Source: Opitutia bacterium Tous-C4FEB (GTDB lineage Bacteria; Verrucomicrobiota; Verrucomicrobiia; Opitutales; Opitutaceae). Taken from it: a stretch of DNA of 64,000 nt. The notes under the pieces are model-generated. The model was given only the letters and a program-made list of their open reading frames with translations, was not told where the DNA came from and ran no database searches. Position numbers and translations under genes: made by a program. Of the stretch, positions 26,199 to 35,103 are shown piece by piece; the first letter of the stretch is position 1; each line of letters starts with the position of its first letter. Where the stretch lies: contig NEVA01000013.1 of the NCBI GenBank assembly GCA_002304445.1, forward strand, positions 57,575 to 121,574. The letters are read 5' to 3'.

Positions 26199-26963
26199 AT
26201 GACGACCGACGCCAGCATCATTGTGCCATTTTTCAACGAAGAGGACAACGTCGACCCCGTGCTGGCCGAGTTGCGCGGCGCGGTGCCCGGAGCCGAAATC
26301 ATCGCGGTCAACGACGGATCGACCGACGGCACGGCGACGCGGCTGGCGCGCACGCCGGGGATTTTGACGGTGAGCTTCCCGCGCAACCTCGGCCAGAGCG
26401 CCGCCGTCTATGCCGGGCTGCTCCACGCGACCCGGAGCGTGTGCGTGATGATGGATGGCGACGGACAGAACGACTCGGCCGACATTCCCCGCCTGATCGC
26501 GGCGCTGGAGCGGGCCGACGTCGCGTGCGGTTACCGGTTGCGGCGGCAGGACGACTGGCGCCGCCGCGCCGCGTCACGCTGCGCCAATGCGATCCGTCGC
26601 GCCGTCCTACACGACGGGGTGCGGGATACCGGCTGCTCGTTGAAGGCGGTGCGGCGCGAGCACGTGCGGTTTCTAGTGCCGTTCAACGGACTGCATCGCT
26701 ACCTGCCGGCATTTTTCCGCCGCGCCGGATTGAGCATCGTCGAGGTGCCGGTAAATCACCGGCCGCGCACGCGCGGCGCCTCCAAATACACCGTCGGCGG
26801 CCGGGCGTGGCGCGGTCTGCGCGACCTCGTCGGCGTGCAGTGGCTGCTCGCGCGCCAAATCGCGTTTCCGCCCGGGCTCACTCCGCGTCTCGAATGGGAA
26901 CACGGCAACGGTGCGAGCCGGGATTTGTTCAACGAAACCGTCGAGGAAAACACCCGCCCATGA
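26199..26963 (+). CDS. Family 2 glycosyltransferase (polyprenyl-phosphate sugar synthase type)
   Basis: A 254-residue GT2 enzyme. SIIVPFFNEEDNVDPVLAEL starts the domain, AEIIAVNDGSTDGTA and VMMDGDGQNDSADIPRL hold the nucleotide-sugar and DxD-like sites, and VPVNHRPRTRGASKYTVGGR is the H.PR..G.SKY motif of dolichol/undecaprenyl-phosphate sugar transferases (DPM1, ArnC, GtrB). It lacks the C-terminal membrane helices of GtrB, resembling short DPM1. It probably charges a lipid carrier for the ArnT-like enzyme downstream. Codons end in G more often than in the flanking genes. Confidence 0.85.
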   Translation: MTTDASIIVPFFNEEDNVDPVLAELRGAVPGAEIIAVNDGSTDGTATRLARTPGILTVSFPRNLGQSAAVYAGLLHATRSVCVMMDGDGQNDSADIPRLIAALERADVACGYRLRRQDDWRRRAASRCANAIRRAVLHDGVRDTGCSLKAVRREHVRFLVPFNGLHRYLPAFFRRAGLSIVEVPVNHRPRTRGASKYTVGGRAWRGLRDLVGVQWLLARQIAFPPGLTPRLEWEHGNGASRDLFNETVEENTRP

Positions 26964-28000
26964 ACGATCCTCTCTTTCATCTGAGCTTCGGCTCACTCGA
27001 GGTCGTGGTCACGGCCTGGAAGCTCATCGGCTACGTGGGGTTGCTGTTGTTTACTGGCCGCTGGGTCGTCCAACTGATCGCCTCGCGCCGCGCCGGCATG
27101 CCCGTCCTGCCGCGGGCCTTCTGGTATATGAGCATGAGCGGCAGCGTCCTGCTGCTCGCCTATTTCACTTTTGGCAAAAACGACTCGGTCGGCGTGCTCG
27201 CCAACCTTTTTCCGCTCGTCACCGCGGGCTACAACCTCTGGCTCGACCTGCGGCCGGCATTGGGTCGCTGGTGGGGCCGGACGGAACCGCGGTGGCGGGG
27301 CGCGAGCCTGCTCGGCGCGGAGTTCGTCCGCGAAGTCGCGGCCCTGGTGCGTCGGCGGCGCGGCGAAATCGGCGGCGCGCTGCTCGCCGTGCTCGCGCTG
27401 GCGGCGACCCTGCACGGTTTCGACGCCGGGTTGCGCGCGTGGAACACCCGGCACGTCGATGCGACGATGATCTCGTGGGCCCGGAGCCTGAGCTGGTGGG
27501 GGGAATTGCACCGCGCGCCGCTGCTGGCGCTGGTGGCGGTCTCGCTCCATGCCGCGCTGCGCCGCCGCAAAGATGTGTCGCGATTGCTGTTGTCCGGCCT
27601 CGCCGCCGGTTTGGCGGCGGGAGTGCTGGTCAATATCTTGAAAGTGATTGTGGCACGCCCGCGGCCGAGTTCGGGTCTGGCGGACGGCTTTTACTGGTTC
27701 CATTTCGAATCCGCGTTTCTGGGCTTCCCGTCGGGACACGCGGCCCACTGTTTTGCCATGGTCGGGGCGCTGTTTGTATTTGCGCCCCGCTGGGCCGGAG
27801 CGCTGGTGGGCGGCGCGGCGGCCGTGGCGTGGGCCCGGTTTTGCCTCGACCGGCACTATCTCACGGATCTGGTGGCGGGCGCCGGGCTTGGTCTGATGGT
27901 CGGTGTGGTCTGCGGCCTCGCCGCGCGGCGCGCGCTGGTCCCGCCGGTTTCACCCAACGTTGCCGCAGTCCCCCCGCAACCGGCGCCGGCGTTCGCTTGA
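26960..28000 (+). CDS. LAB_N domain fused to a PAP2 phosphatase
   Basis: A 346-residue membrane protein in two parts. Residues about 15-90 match the lipid A biosynthesis N-terminal domain (LAB_N): WKLIGYVGLLLFTGRWVVQL, then RAGMPVLPRAFWYMSMSGSV. Residues about 200-315 form a PAP2 lipid phosphatase with KVIVARPRP (about 227), FPSGHAAHCF (about 257) and DRHYLTD (about 298), the complete acid phosphatase triad. PAP2 enzymes remove phosphate from lipids such as undecaprenyl diphosphate. The start overlaps the GT2 stop (ATGA). Separate genes for the two domains are usual; the fusion suggests one carrier-recycling step. Confidence 0.85.
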   Translation: MNDPLFHLSFGSLEVVVTAWKLIGYVGLLLFTGRWVVQLIASRRAGMPVLPRAFWYMSMSGSVLLLAYFTFGKNDSVGVLANLFPLVTAGYNLWLDLRPALGRWWGRTEPRWRGASLLGAEFVREVAALVRRRRGEIGGALLAVLALAATLHGFDAGLRAWNTRHVDATMISWARSLSWWGELHRAPLLALVAVSLHAALRRRKDVSRLLLSGLAAGLAAGVLVNILKVIVARPRPSSGLADGFYWFHFESAFLGFPSGHAAHCFAMVGALFVFAPRWAGALVGGAAAVAWARFCLDRHYLTDLVAGAGLGLMVGVVCGLAARRALVPPVSPNVAAVPPQPAPAFA

Positions 28001-28048
28001 GGCCGCCAACCCCATAATGCCGTCCGTCCGTCCAGAAATCCCCGCCGA

Positions 28049-29749
28049 ATGTTGAACGCGGGCGAACCCACGATTCCGTCGCCTTCCGCCGCTCTGGCGG
28101 GCGACCCGCCGTCGCGCCCCAACCTTTGGGCGCACGAGGGCTGGCTGGCGCCCGTGGCCCTCGGGCTTTTGACGCTGGCGATGTTGTTGCCGGGCACGGG
28201 CACGCTGCCACTCATCGACCGGGATGAGCCGCGGTTCGCCCAAGCGACCGTGGAGATGATCGCGCGTCACGACTGGATCGTGCCGACCTTCAACGGCAAT
28301 GACCGTTTCGACAAACCGATCCTGACCTATTGGCTGATGCGCGCGGGCTACGCGGTTTGTGGCGTGGGGGAATGGGGGGCGCGGCTGCACGGGATCGCCG
28401 CCGGTCTCGTGCTGGTGCTGGCCACGTGGTGGACCGGCCGGCGCTGGTTCGGTGCGGCCGCAGGCTGCGGCGCGGCGGCAATGCTGGCGACGTGTCTGCA
28501 GTTCTTCGTCCATGGGCGTCTCGCGCTGGCGGACATGCCGATGGTCGCGTGCGTGGCGCTTGCGTGTCTCGCACTCGGCGAGTTGTTGCTCGCCGAGGCG
28601 GAACCGTCGCCCGGCTGGCGCCGGCTGCTTTACGGAGCCCTGGGCGTGGGCTTTCTCGCGAAAGGCCCGATAGCGTGGGCGTTGCCGCTGCTGGCGGTGT
28701 TGTTGCTGCGGTGGGTGGTCTGGCGGCGTCCGCTGCCGTGGGCGCGGCTGCGGGCCGGTCGCGGATTGGTGGCCGTGCTTGCAATGGTCGCGATGTGGGC
28801 CGTCCCCGCGCTGATCGCGACGGACGGGCGGTTTTTCGCGGTGGGCATCGGTGAACACGTCGTGCAGCGCGGCGTGGAGAAATTTAACGGCCGTGGCTAT
28901 ACTCCTTTTTTCTATTTTGCGACCGCACCGCTGAGCCTTTTCCCGTGGTTTGGATTTGCGGGCATCGCGTTGGTCGGGGCGCGCCGCGCATGGGATGCAC
29001 GCACGGCGTGGCTGTTGTGCTGGTGCTTGGCGCCGTATCTCATCTTTAGCTGCTACGCGACCCAGCTTCCCCACTACGTGCTGCCAGGGTTTTCGGCGTT
29101 TTTCCTCCTGCTCGCGCGCGGCTGGAGCGCCGGTGCGCCGCGGTGGGCCCGGGTCGTGGGCTGGAGCATTTTGGGCGTGTTTGTCACCGTGTTCGTCGGC
29201 GCGCTCGCCTGGATCTGCGTCGCGGAGGTGCCGCACGAGATCGAATCGCTGCGGTTGGCGCTGGCTGGTGCCTTGTCGGTGCTATGCGGGCTATCGGCCG
29301 TGCCGCTGGCCTGGACGCGGGCCCGGGCCGTGGCGCTGGCCGGGGTTGCGGTGGTGGTCGCCGGCGGGACGGTGCTGGCGCTCGGGCTGAGCGAGGCGAG
29401 CCTCACCCGCGGCATCGGCGTTGCGGTGAGGGAGTTGCCGCCGGGAGCGCGGAAAATCGGCTTTGGATTCGCAGAACCGGGCGTGGTGTTCTATGGCGGC
29501 ACGGGCTGGGCGTTCGTCGAAACGCCGGCCCAGCTCGCGGCGGCGGTGGCGCAACCCGGGCCGCTGACGGTCGTCTCCGTGCGCCGCGAAATCGATCCGC
29601 TGCGATTTTTTACCGGTAACGTCGCTTGGCGCGAGCTTCCGCCGCCGCCGGAGCTGGCGCGGGCAGGTTGGCGCCACGAATCCATTCGCGGACTTAATCT
29701 CGGTCGCACGCGGTGGCAGGAACTCGAGGTCAGCGTGCGCGCCCCATGA
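28049..29749 (+). CDS. ArnT-like membrane glycosyltransferase (GT39/GT83 fold)
   Basis: A 566-residue membrane protein with some ten or more hydrophobic segments. LPLIDRDEPRFAQATVEMI holds the D-E motif in the first periplasmic loop used by ArnT/PMT enzymes, and WIVPTFNGNDRFDKPILTYW is the following conserved loop with a catalytic-type lysine-proline. GVEKFNGRGYTPFFYFATAP and CYATQLPHYVLPGFSAF also match ArnT. The family moves a sugar from polyprenyl phosphate to lipid A or proteins in the periplasm. With GT2 and LAB_N-PAP2 upstream it forms a compact glycolipid-modification set. Confidence 0.88.
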   Translation: MLNAGEPTIPSPSAALAGDPPSRPNLWAHEGWLAPVALGLLTLAMLLPGTGTLPLIDRDEPRFAQATVEMIARHDWIVPTFNGNDRFDKPILTYWLMRAGYAVCGVGEWGARLHGIAAGLVLVLATWWTGRRWFGAAAGCGAAAMLATCLQFFVHGRLALADMPMVACVALACLALGELLLAEAEPSPGWRRLLYGALGVGFLAKGPIAWALPLLAVLLLRWVVWRRPLPWARLRAGRGLVAVLAMVAMWAVPALIATDGRFFAVGIGEHVVQRGVEKFNGRGYTPFFYFATAPLSLFPWFGFAGIALVGARRAWDARTAWLLCWCLAPYLIFSCYATQLPHYVLPGFSAFFLLLARGWSAGAPRWARVVGWSILGVFVTVFVGALAWICVAEVPHEIESLRLALAGALSVLCGLSAVPLAWTRARAVALAGVAVVVAGGTVLALGLSEASLTRGIGVAVRELPPGARKIGFGFAEPGVVFYGGTGWAFVETPAQLAAAVAQPGPLTVVSVRREIDPLRFFTGNVAWRELPPPPELARAGWRHESIRGLNLGRTRWQELEVSVRAP

Positions 29750-29797
29750 CAGGCTTCCGCGCAGATTTCCGAAACGCGGGCTTGTTGAAAAAATCTT

Positions 29798-29840
29798 CCC
29801 GGGTCCGATCCCCCTAAAAATCGAATCCCCTATCAGTAAT
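29798..29840 (+). repeat. ~40 bp direct repeat, copy 3
   Basis: CCCGGGTCCGATCCCCCTA then AAAATCGAATCCCCTATCAG. It lies 48 bp after the ArnT-like gene and 12 bp from the end of the minus-strand frame at 29853. Confidence 0.78.
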
Positions 29841-29852
29841 TCAGGCCAGACG

Positions 29853-30185
29853 TCAGCAGTGCCGGACAAATTCACCGATAAACCGGTCCACGTTCTTACC
29901 CGACACCTGACACTCGATATCCCGTCGGAGACCGCGGATGTGCTGGGTGAGCTGCAGCGTAACCCCGAGCCGTTGCCCGAGCTCCCGGATAGCTCGGGTC
30001 CGTCGTTCCCAGAGCCAACAGGTCAAGCCCACTGAAATGGGTTTAACGGAAAAATGCGGGGTTTGGGTCACTTCGGGGATTTTCGCCATACCTTTAGTGC
30101 AGCGAAAATCGCGCCAGAATCGCCTATCAGGCGCAAAAAAAACCACCTCGCCCAAAATAAAAAGCCCAGCGGAGTCGATCACCAT
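29853..30185 (-). CDS. Possible small protein in a lower-GC region
   Basis: A 110-codon frame on the minus strand ending in LRRDIECQVSGKNVDRFIGE and FVRHC. I recognise no family. Its codon use looks different from the C-ending style of the chromosome, and the surrounding 30050-30290 is visibly richer in A and T. Lying between repeat copy 3 and the AsmA gene it may be foreign or a gene fragment. The remainder of the 29750-30435 gap shows only A/T-rich runs near 30180-30270 that could hold the promoter of the AsmA gene. Confidence 0.3.
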   Translation of the reverse strand: MVIDSAGLFILGEVVFFAPDRRFWRDFRCTKGMAKIPEVTQTPHFSVKPISVGLTCWLWERRTRAIRELGQRLGVTLQLTQHIRGLRRDIECQVSGKNVDRFIGEFVRHC

Positions 30186-30435
30186 TTAAGTTAATGCAAA
30201 ATAGTAGTTTAAAAAATCATAGAGCTAACCGTGGTGCCAAAAAGCGCACCAAACTAAGCCAAAAGGAGCAAACCGAGCCAGTTGTTCCATGTTGGCCAAG
30301 GTTGACCGATCTAGCGCTGGCAAAACCGCCGCTCCTGCGCTCCTTGCTGAAACTGCGAACCCGGCAGGGAACCCCGTGCTTGTCTCGCGCGTCCGTATCG
30401 CCAGCAATCGACCTTTTACGTCCCTTTCCGCCCTC

Positions 30436-33400
30436 ATGAAACCGCTTAAGCTCACCGTCATTATCCTCGGCAGTCTGGCCGCGCTCGTCGCGCTCGTCGT
30501 GGTTCTCGCCCTCACCCCTGCCGTCCAGACCTGGGCCGTGCAGCGCGCGCTCAGCGGCCAGCCCGGCCTCGTGGTCGAGGTCGGCCGGGTCTCCGTCGGC
30601 CTGAGCGAGGCGGAATTGCGCGATGTGCGCGTAGTCCAAGACGGCATTGCGATCGCGGCCAAGGAGCTCAGCGCCGCCTACACCGCCACCGACTATTTTT
30701 CCGGCGGCAAAATCACGGTCGGCCGGATCACCGGGCGCGGCATCGAAATCGATGCCCGGAAACCCGTCGCCAAACCTACCCCGCCGCCCGTCACTCCTCC
30801 CACTCCCTTTGCCGGTGTCTTGAACCCCATTCGCCTGCCCGGCGAGGTCCGGGTCGGAAACGTCGAACTCGAGGCCAAGGTACTGCTGCCCGACGATCAG
30901 ACCGCCAAACTCTCACTCAGGGGCGGCGGCATCGCCCCGGGCGAGACCGCCGTGTTGCGCTGGGAAGCCAACTTTACCGACGCCCGCAAGGTCGCTGCCG
31001 TCACCGCCGCCCAAGCCAAAGGTGAGATCAAAATCCGGACCACAACCGATCTGCGCATCGATCTCGTCGAGATCGTCGCCGACGCCGGGGCCACCGGCCC
31101 GGGTCTACCCGCCGATGGCCTGAAACTAAATATGAAGTTGGAGCAACCGGCGGCCAAGGCCGGCGAAACGTTGACGACCCGCGTGTCCCTCGTGCGTGGC
31201 GCAACCGTCGAGCCGTTGCTCACTACCCAAGTCGATTTCTCGGCCCCCAAGCCCGTTTTTACCGGCGCCTGGGACTTGGCGGTGCGCAGCGAACAGTTCG
31301 CCACCGTGCTCGCCAGCTTCGGCCTCCCGGAGGTCGCCCTTTCCGGCAAGGGCAGTTTTGCTTTTGACCTCGAGACCAGCGCCTCGACCGCCGCCGGCGA
31401 ACTCACCGGAGCTATTTCTCGTTTGGAGAAACTCAACGCCGGCCTCACCGACGTGGGCGCGCTCCAAATCCGCGCTGCTTTCGAGGGCGGCAGCAGCAAA
31501 GAGTCGGCTCAACTCGGCCGCCTCGAATTCGACGTCGCCACCGCTGAGGGTCGCAAATTCATCGCCATCGCGGCGCAGCAAAAACTCTCCTTCAACTTCA
31601 AGGACAAGCGCGTGACGCCCGAGAAACCCGGCACGGAGCTGGCCCGCGTTGCGCTCGTGGCCATCCCGCTCGCTTGGGGCCAACCGTTCGTCACCCCGCG
31701 CACGATTGCGGGCGGCGATCTCTCCGGAGTCTTCGTGATCGATGCCGAACTTGACGGCAGTCGCGTCAAGGTCCGCGCCCTCGAACCGCTGAGTTTACGC
31801 TCCGTCACGGTGCGCGAGGGCGACAAGCTGCTCGCGGACCGCGTCTCCATCTCGCTCAGCCCGCGCATCGACTACACCGCCAACCGCATCGTCGCCGAAA
31901 TCAAAAGCCTCAACATCTCGACGCCCGACGGAGACCAAGTCGCCGGCGGCCTCACCGCCGACGTCGCTCTCGGCGGCACCTCGCCGGTCGTCGTCTTCAC
32001 GTCGCAGCTCAAAGGCACCCTCGCCTCGCTCGTAAAACCGTTTCTCCCGCCTGGAGTCGGCCCCTTGACGTTTGGACTCAACGCTCAAGGCCGTCACGGC
32101 GGCGACGCCCTCGAACTCACCGCCCTTAGCCTGAACGTGACTCGCAACGGCAACGAATTGCTCGCCGCCGTCGAGACGTTGCAAGCGATCTCCCTTGATC
32201 TCGCCAAGACCCAAGCCGCCGTGCCGGATGCCAATCGGGCCGCCGCCCGCGTGCAGTGGGGCACGATCCCGCTGGCGTGGGCGGAGCCCTACGTCGCCCA
32301 AGCCAAACTCTCCGGCCAATTGGTCGCCGGTGCCGTCGAGATCGCGCTGCAAGGCATCGATGCCTACGCGGTGCGGGCCCTCGAGGGGATCGCCCTGCGC
32401 AACGCGACTGTCGCCCTCGATGGCCAAGAATTTCTCCGCGGGGCCGATTTTTCCACCGATCTGAGCGCCACTTGGAAAGCCGGCACCGCGTCCGCCGACA
32501 TCAAACGCCTGGAGCTCAAGCAAGGATCGACCTCGTTGCTCGCCGCCTCGATTTCAGGCGAGGTGACTCCGGGAAAGACGCTCCGCGCCAAGGGCCGGGG
32601 CCAAGTTGACGCCGACTTTGCTGCACTCGCCAAACAGCCCGCACTCGCCGCTCAACTGCCTCTGCTGCGCGGTGCCCTTACCGCAAAGTTCGACGTCACC
32701 TTGGCCGACGGCGTGCAGGCCAAGATCAACCTTCTCGCCAAAGACCTCGTCGCGCGCGAAGGCGCCTTGGCCCTCGGCACCATCGAACTCGCCGTCGATA
32801 CCGCGCTCGACCCCAACAACGCGGGCACCGTGCGCGCCCCGCTCGTCGTCACCAAAGCGGGACGACGTTCTCATCTGCTCATCGACGGCAAAGTCGGCCT
32901 CAAACCCGGCGCGGTCTCCTTCGACGGTCGCATCACCGGCGAGCAACTCTTCGCAGACGATCTTCAGGCGTTTGCCGCGCTGAGTGCCCCGCCGCCCGCT
33001 TCACCCGCACCTAAACCTCCCGCCGCCACCCCGGCTCCCGCGCCGCGCCCTCCGGTCACCGCGACCGCGCCCAAGCTCGTCGGTCCGGTCAAAGATCTCG
33101 CCCCGGTGTGGGCCGGATTCTCCGGTCGGATTGATTTGAACGTGAAGTCGGTGAAGCAGGGCGCCGGCGTGACGTTGAGCGACCTCCGCGGCGGGCTCGC
33201 AGCAAGCCCCGAACGGCTCACGGTCGAAAACCTCTCCGGCTCGCTCAACGGCAATCCCTTCAAGGTCGCCTCCCTCCTCACCTTCGACGTCAAGTTGCCC
33301 CGCCCCTACTCGTTGACCGGCTCCGTCGATGTCCCCGGCTTCGATGTCGGAGCCTTCCTGCGCAAGGCCGACCCCGCCACGCCGCCCCCGCTGGAAACGA

Positions 33401-33993
33401 CGTTTACCGTCGCGAGCAAGTTCAACGGCACCGCCGCGAACTTGGGCGAATTCGCCGACCGGCTGATGGGACAATTTGAGTTCAAAGGATCGAAAGGCAT
33501 TTTGCGCGCGCTGAACCGAAAAGCGGAAACGACCTCGGCCGTCACCGGCCTCCTTGGACTCGCCGCCGGCTTGGCCGGACAGCAGGGACTCGCCCAAGGC
33601 TTGGTCGGCGCGTCCGAGCTGGCCGGGTTGCTGAAGGACATGCCCTTCGACGGAATCACCATTCAGGTCGAGCGCGGCGCCGATGCTGCCATCGTGGTGA
33701 AATCGCTCGAAGTCATCTCACCGTTGATGCGACTCACTGGCAACGGCCGGGTAGCTTCCAAGCCGGGTGAAGCCTTCGAAGCCAGTCCACTCCAACTCCA
33801 ACTCCAACTTGCCGCCAAGGATCAGCTCGCCAACGGCCTGAACCGGGCCCGGCAACTCAGCGGCAAGACAGACGACAAAGGCTATTATTTGATGGCCACC
33901 CCGTTCACCTTGGCCGGCACGGTCGGCAAACCCGATTCGTCGGATTTCTGGAAAAATCTCACGCTCAACACCGCCGTCGGCGCCCTCCGCTGA
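30436..33993 (+). CDS. Large AsmA/TamB-like membrane-anchored protein
   Basis: An 1185-residue protein with one N-terminal membrane anchor (LTVIILGSLAALVALVVVLA) and a long beta-rich body. VEVGRVSVGLSEAELRDVRV resembles the start of AsmA-like lipid-bridge proteins. After a proline-alanine linker (about 850-880) a C-terminal module with VTLSDLRGGLAASPERLTVE, LSGSLNGNPFKV and TVASKFNGTAANLGEFADRL matches the AsmA C-terminal repeats. Members form periplasmic bridges that carry phospholipid to the outer membrane. The ATG at 30436 starts directly before the anchor; the 49 upstream codons lack support. Confidence 0.82.
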   Translation: MKPLKLTVIILGSLAALVALVVVLALTPAVQTWAVQRALSGQPGLVVEVGRVSVGLSEAELRDVRVVQDGIAIAAKELSAAYTATDYFSGGKITVGRITGRGIEIDARKPVAKPTPPPVTPPTPFAGVLNPIRLPGEVRVGNVELEAKVLLPDDQTAKLSLRGGGIAPGETAVLRWEANFTDARKVAAVTAAQAKGEIKIRTTTDLRIDLVEIVADAGATGPGLPADGLKLNMKLEQPAAKAGETLTTRVSLVRGATVEPLLTTQVDFSAPKPVFTGAWDLAVRSEQFATVLASFGLPEVALSGKGSFAFDLETSASTAAGELTGAISRLEKLNAGLTDVGALQIRAAFEGGSSKESAQLGRLEFDVATAEGRKFIAIAAQQKLSFNFKDKRVTPEKPGTELARVALVAIPLAWGQPFVTPRTIAGGDLSGVFVIDAELDGSRVKVRALEPLSLRSVTVREGDKLLADRVSISLSPRIDYTANRIVAEIKSLNISTPDGDQVAGGLTADVALGGTSPVVVFTSQLKGTLASLVKPFLPPGVGPLTFGLNAQGRHGGDALELTALSLNVTRNGNELLAAVETLQAISLDLAKTQAAVPDANRAAARVQWGTIPLAWAEPYVAQAKLSGQLVAGAVEIALQGIDAYAVRALEGIALRNATVALDGQEFLRGADFSTDLSATWKAGTASADIKRLELKQGSTSLLAASISGEVTPGKTLRAKGRGQVDADFAALAKQPALAAQLPLLRGALTAKFDVTLADGVQAKINLLAKDLVAREGALALGTIELAVDTALDPNNAGTVRAPLVVTKAGRRSHLLIDGKVGLKPGAVSFDGRITGEQLFADDLQAFAALSAPPPASPAPKPPAATPAPAPRPPVTATAPKLVGPVKDLAPVWAGFSGRIDLNVKSVKQGAGVTLSDLRGGLAASPERLTVENLSGSLNGNPFKVASLLTFDVKLPRPYSLTGSVDVPGFDVGAFLRKADPATPPPLETTFTVASKFNGTAANLGEFADRLMGQFEFKGSKGILRALNRKAETTSAVTGLLGLAAGLAGQQGLAQGLVGASELAGLLKDMPFDGITIQVERGADAAIVVKSLEVISPLMRLTGNGRVASKPGEAFEASPLQLQLQLAAKDQLANGLNRARQLSGKTDDKGYYLMATPFTLAGTVGKPDSSDFWKNLTLNTAVGALR

Positions 33994-34135
33994 GGGCGCG
34001 GGGCGCGATCGCCCCCGCACAACCTGCGAAGCCCGGCCTATATTTTCACCGTGCGCGATTTTGGCCGTTCGTAACCGGGGTTTACCCCGATCCGACGTGC
34101 GCTGCAGCGAACGTTGCCAACCGACCCGGCCAACC

Positions 34136-34969
34136 TCACGGCAGCCACGGAAACTTCCGGGCGTCCGGCTTTCGTTTCTCGCGCTGCGCCGAGTGAAATT
34201 CCTTCGCCTCGTCGCTCATGTAATAAAGCAGCGTCGCATTGCCGGCGAGTTCCTGGATGCCCGCCTGCCCGTCGAGCTCCGCGTTGAACGCACTTTTGAG
34301 CAGCCGGATCGCCAGCGGGCTGTGACCGAGAATCTCCTTTGCCCACTTTACGCCTTCGGCCTCAAGCTGCTCGACCGGCACCACCGTGTTGACCAGCCCC
34401 ATTTCCAACGCCTGTTTCGCGTCATACTGGCGGCAGAGATACCAAATCTCGCGGGCCTTCTTCTGCCCGACGATGCGCGCGAGATAACTGGAACCAAACC
34501 CGCCGTCGAAACTGCCCATGCGCGGACCGACTTGGCCAAAGATGCCGTTATCCGCCGCGATCGTGAGGTCGCACACGAGATGCAACACGTGTCCACCGCC
34601 GATGGCGTAGCCCGCCACGAGCGCGATCACGACTTTCGGCATCGAGCGGATGAGTTTTTGTAAATCGAGCACGTTGAGCCGGGGCACGCCGTCGCCGCCA
34701 ACGTAGCCCGCATGACCGCGCACGCTTTGGTCGCCGCCGGCGCAAAACGCGTATTTCCCGTCGGTGTGCGGACCCGCGCCGGTGAGGAGCACCACGCCCA
34801 CGGTCGGATCTTCGCGGGCGTCGATGAACGCCTCATACATCTGCATGATCGTCTCGGGGCGGAACGCGTTGCGCTTCTCCGGCCGGTTGATCGTAACCTT
34901 CGCGATGCCGTCCGCCTTTTCATAGCGGATATCCGTGAACTCTTTGACCTGTTGCCAGACGGGATTCAT
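34136..34969 (-). CDS. menB: 1,4-dihydroxy-2-naphthoyl-CoA synthase
   Basis: A 277-residue crotonase-fold enzyme of menaquinone synthesis that ring-closes o-succinylbenzoyl-Co[41 protein letters not shown] and [20 protein letters not shown] match MenB closely, including the GGDQ and the oxyanion-hole Gly residues; [20 protein letters not shown] is diagnostic of MenB. C-terminus [18 protein letters not shown] is also typical. The start at 34969 begins [11 protein letters not shown]; sequence upstream to 35089 is not conserved. Other men genes are not in the window. It is divergent from kup. Confidence 0.96.
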   Translation of the reverse strand: MNPVWQQVKEFTDIRYEKADGIAKVTINRPEKRNAFRPETIMQMYEAFIDAREDPTVGVVLLTGAGPHTDGKYAFCAGGDQSVRGHAGYVGGDGVPRLNVLDLQKLIRSMPKVVIALVAGYAIGGGHVLHLVCDLTIAADNGIFGQVGPRMGSFDGGFGSSYLARIVGQKKAREIWYLCRQYDAKQALEMGLVNTVVPVEQLEAEGVKWAKEILGHSPLAIRLLKSAFNAELDGQAGIQELAGNATLLYYMSDEAKEFHSAQREKRKPDARKFPWLP

Positions 34970-35103
34970 GCCGCGACCGTAGCCGCAGGCCGCGATTTGT
35001 CGAGGGCTGGCCCCACGTTGAAACCGAAAAAGCAAGCAACATTCCGCCACCGTGGTGAAACAGCTTGGAGTCGCCCTCCCCCCATCCAAATATCGCCCCG
35101 TTC

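Noticed and set aside
27950..29236. 428-codon frame opposite the ArnT-like gene
   Set aside because: Arginine-, histidine- and glutamine-rich low-complexity translation with no family match, typical of a GC-rich antisense shadow.
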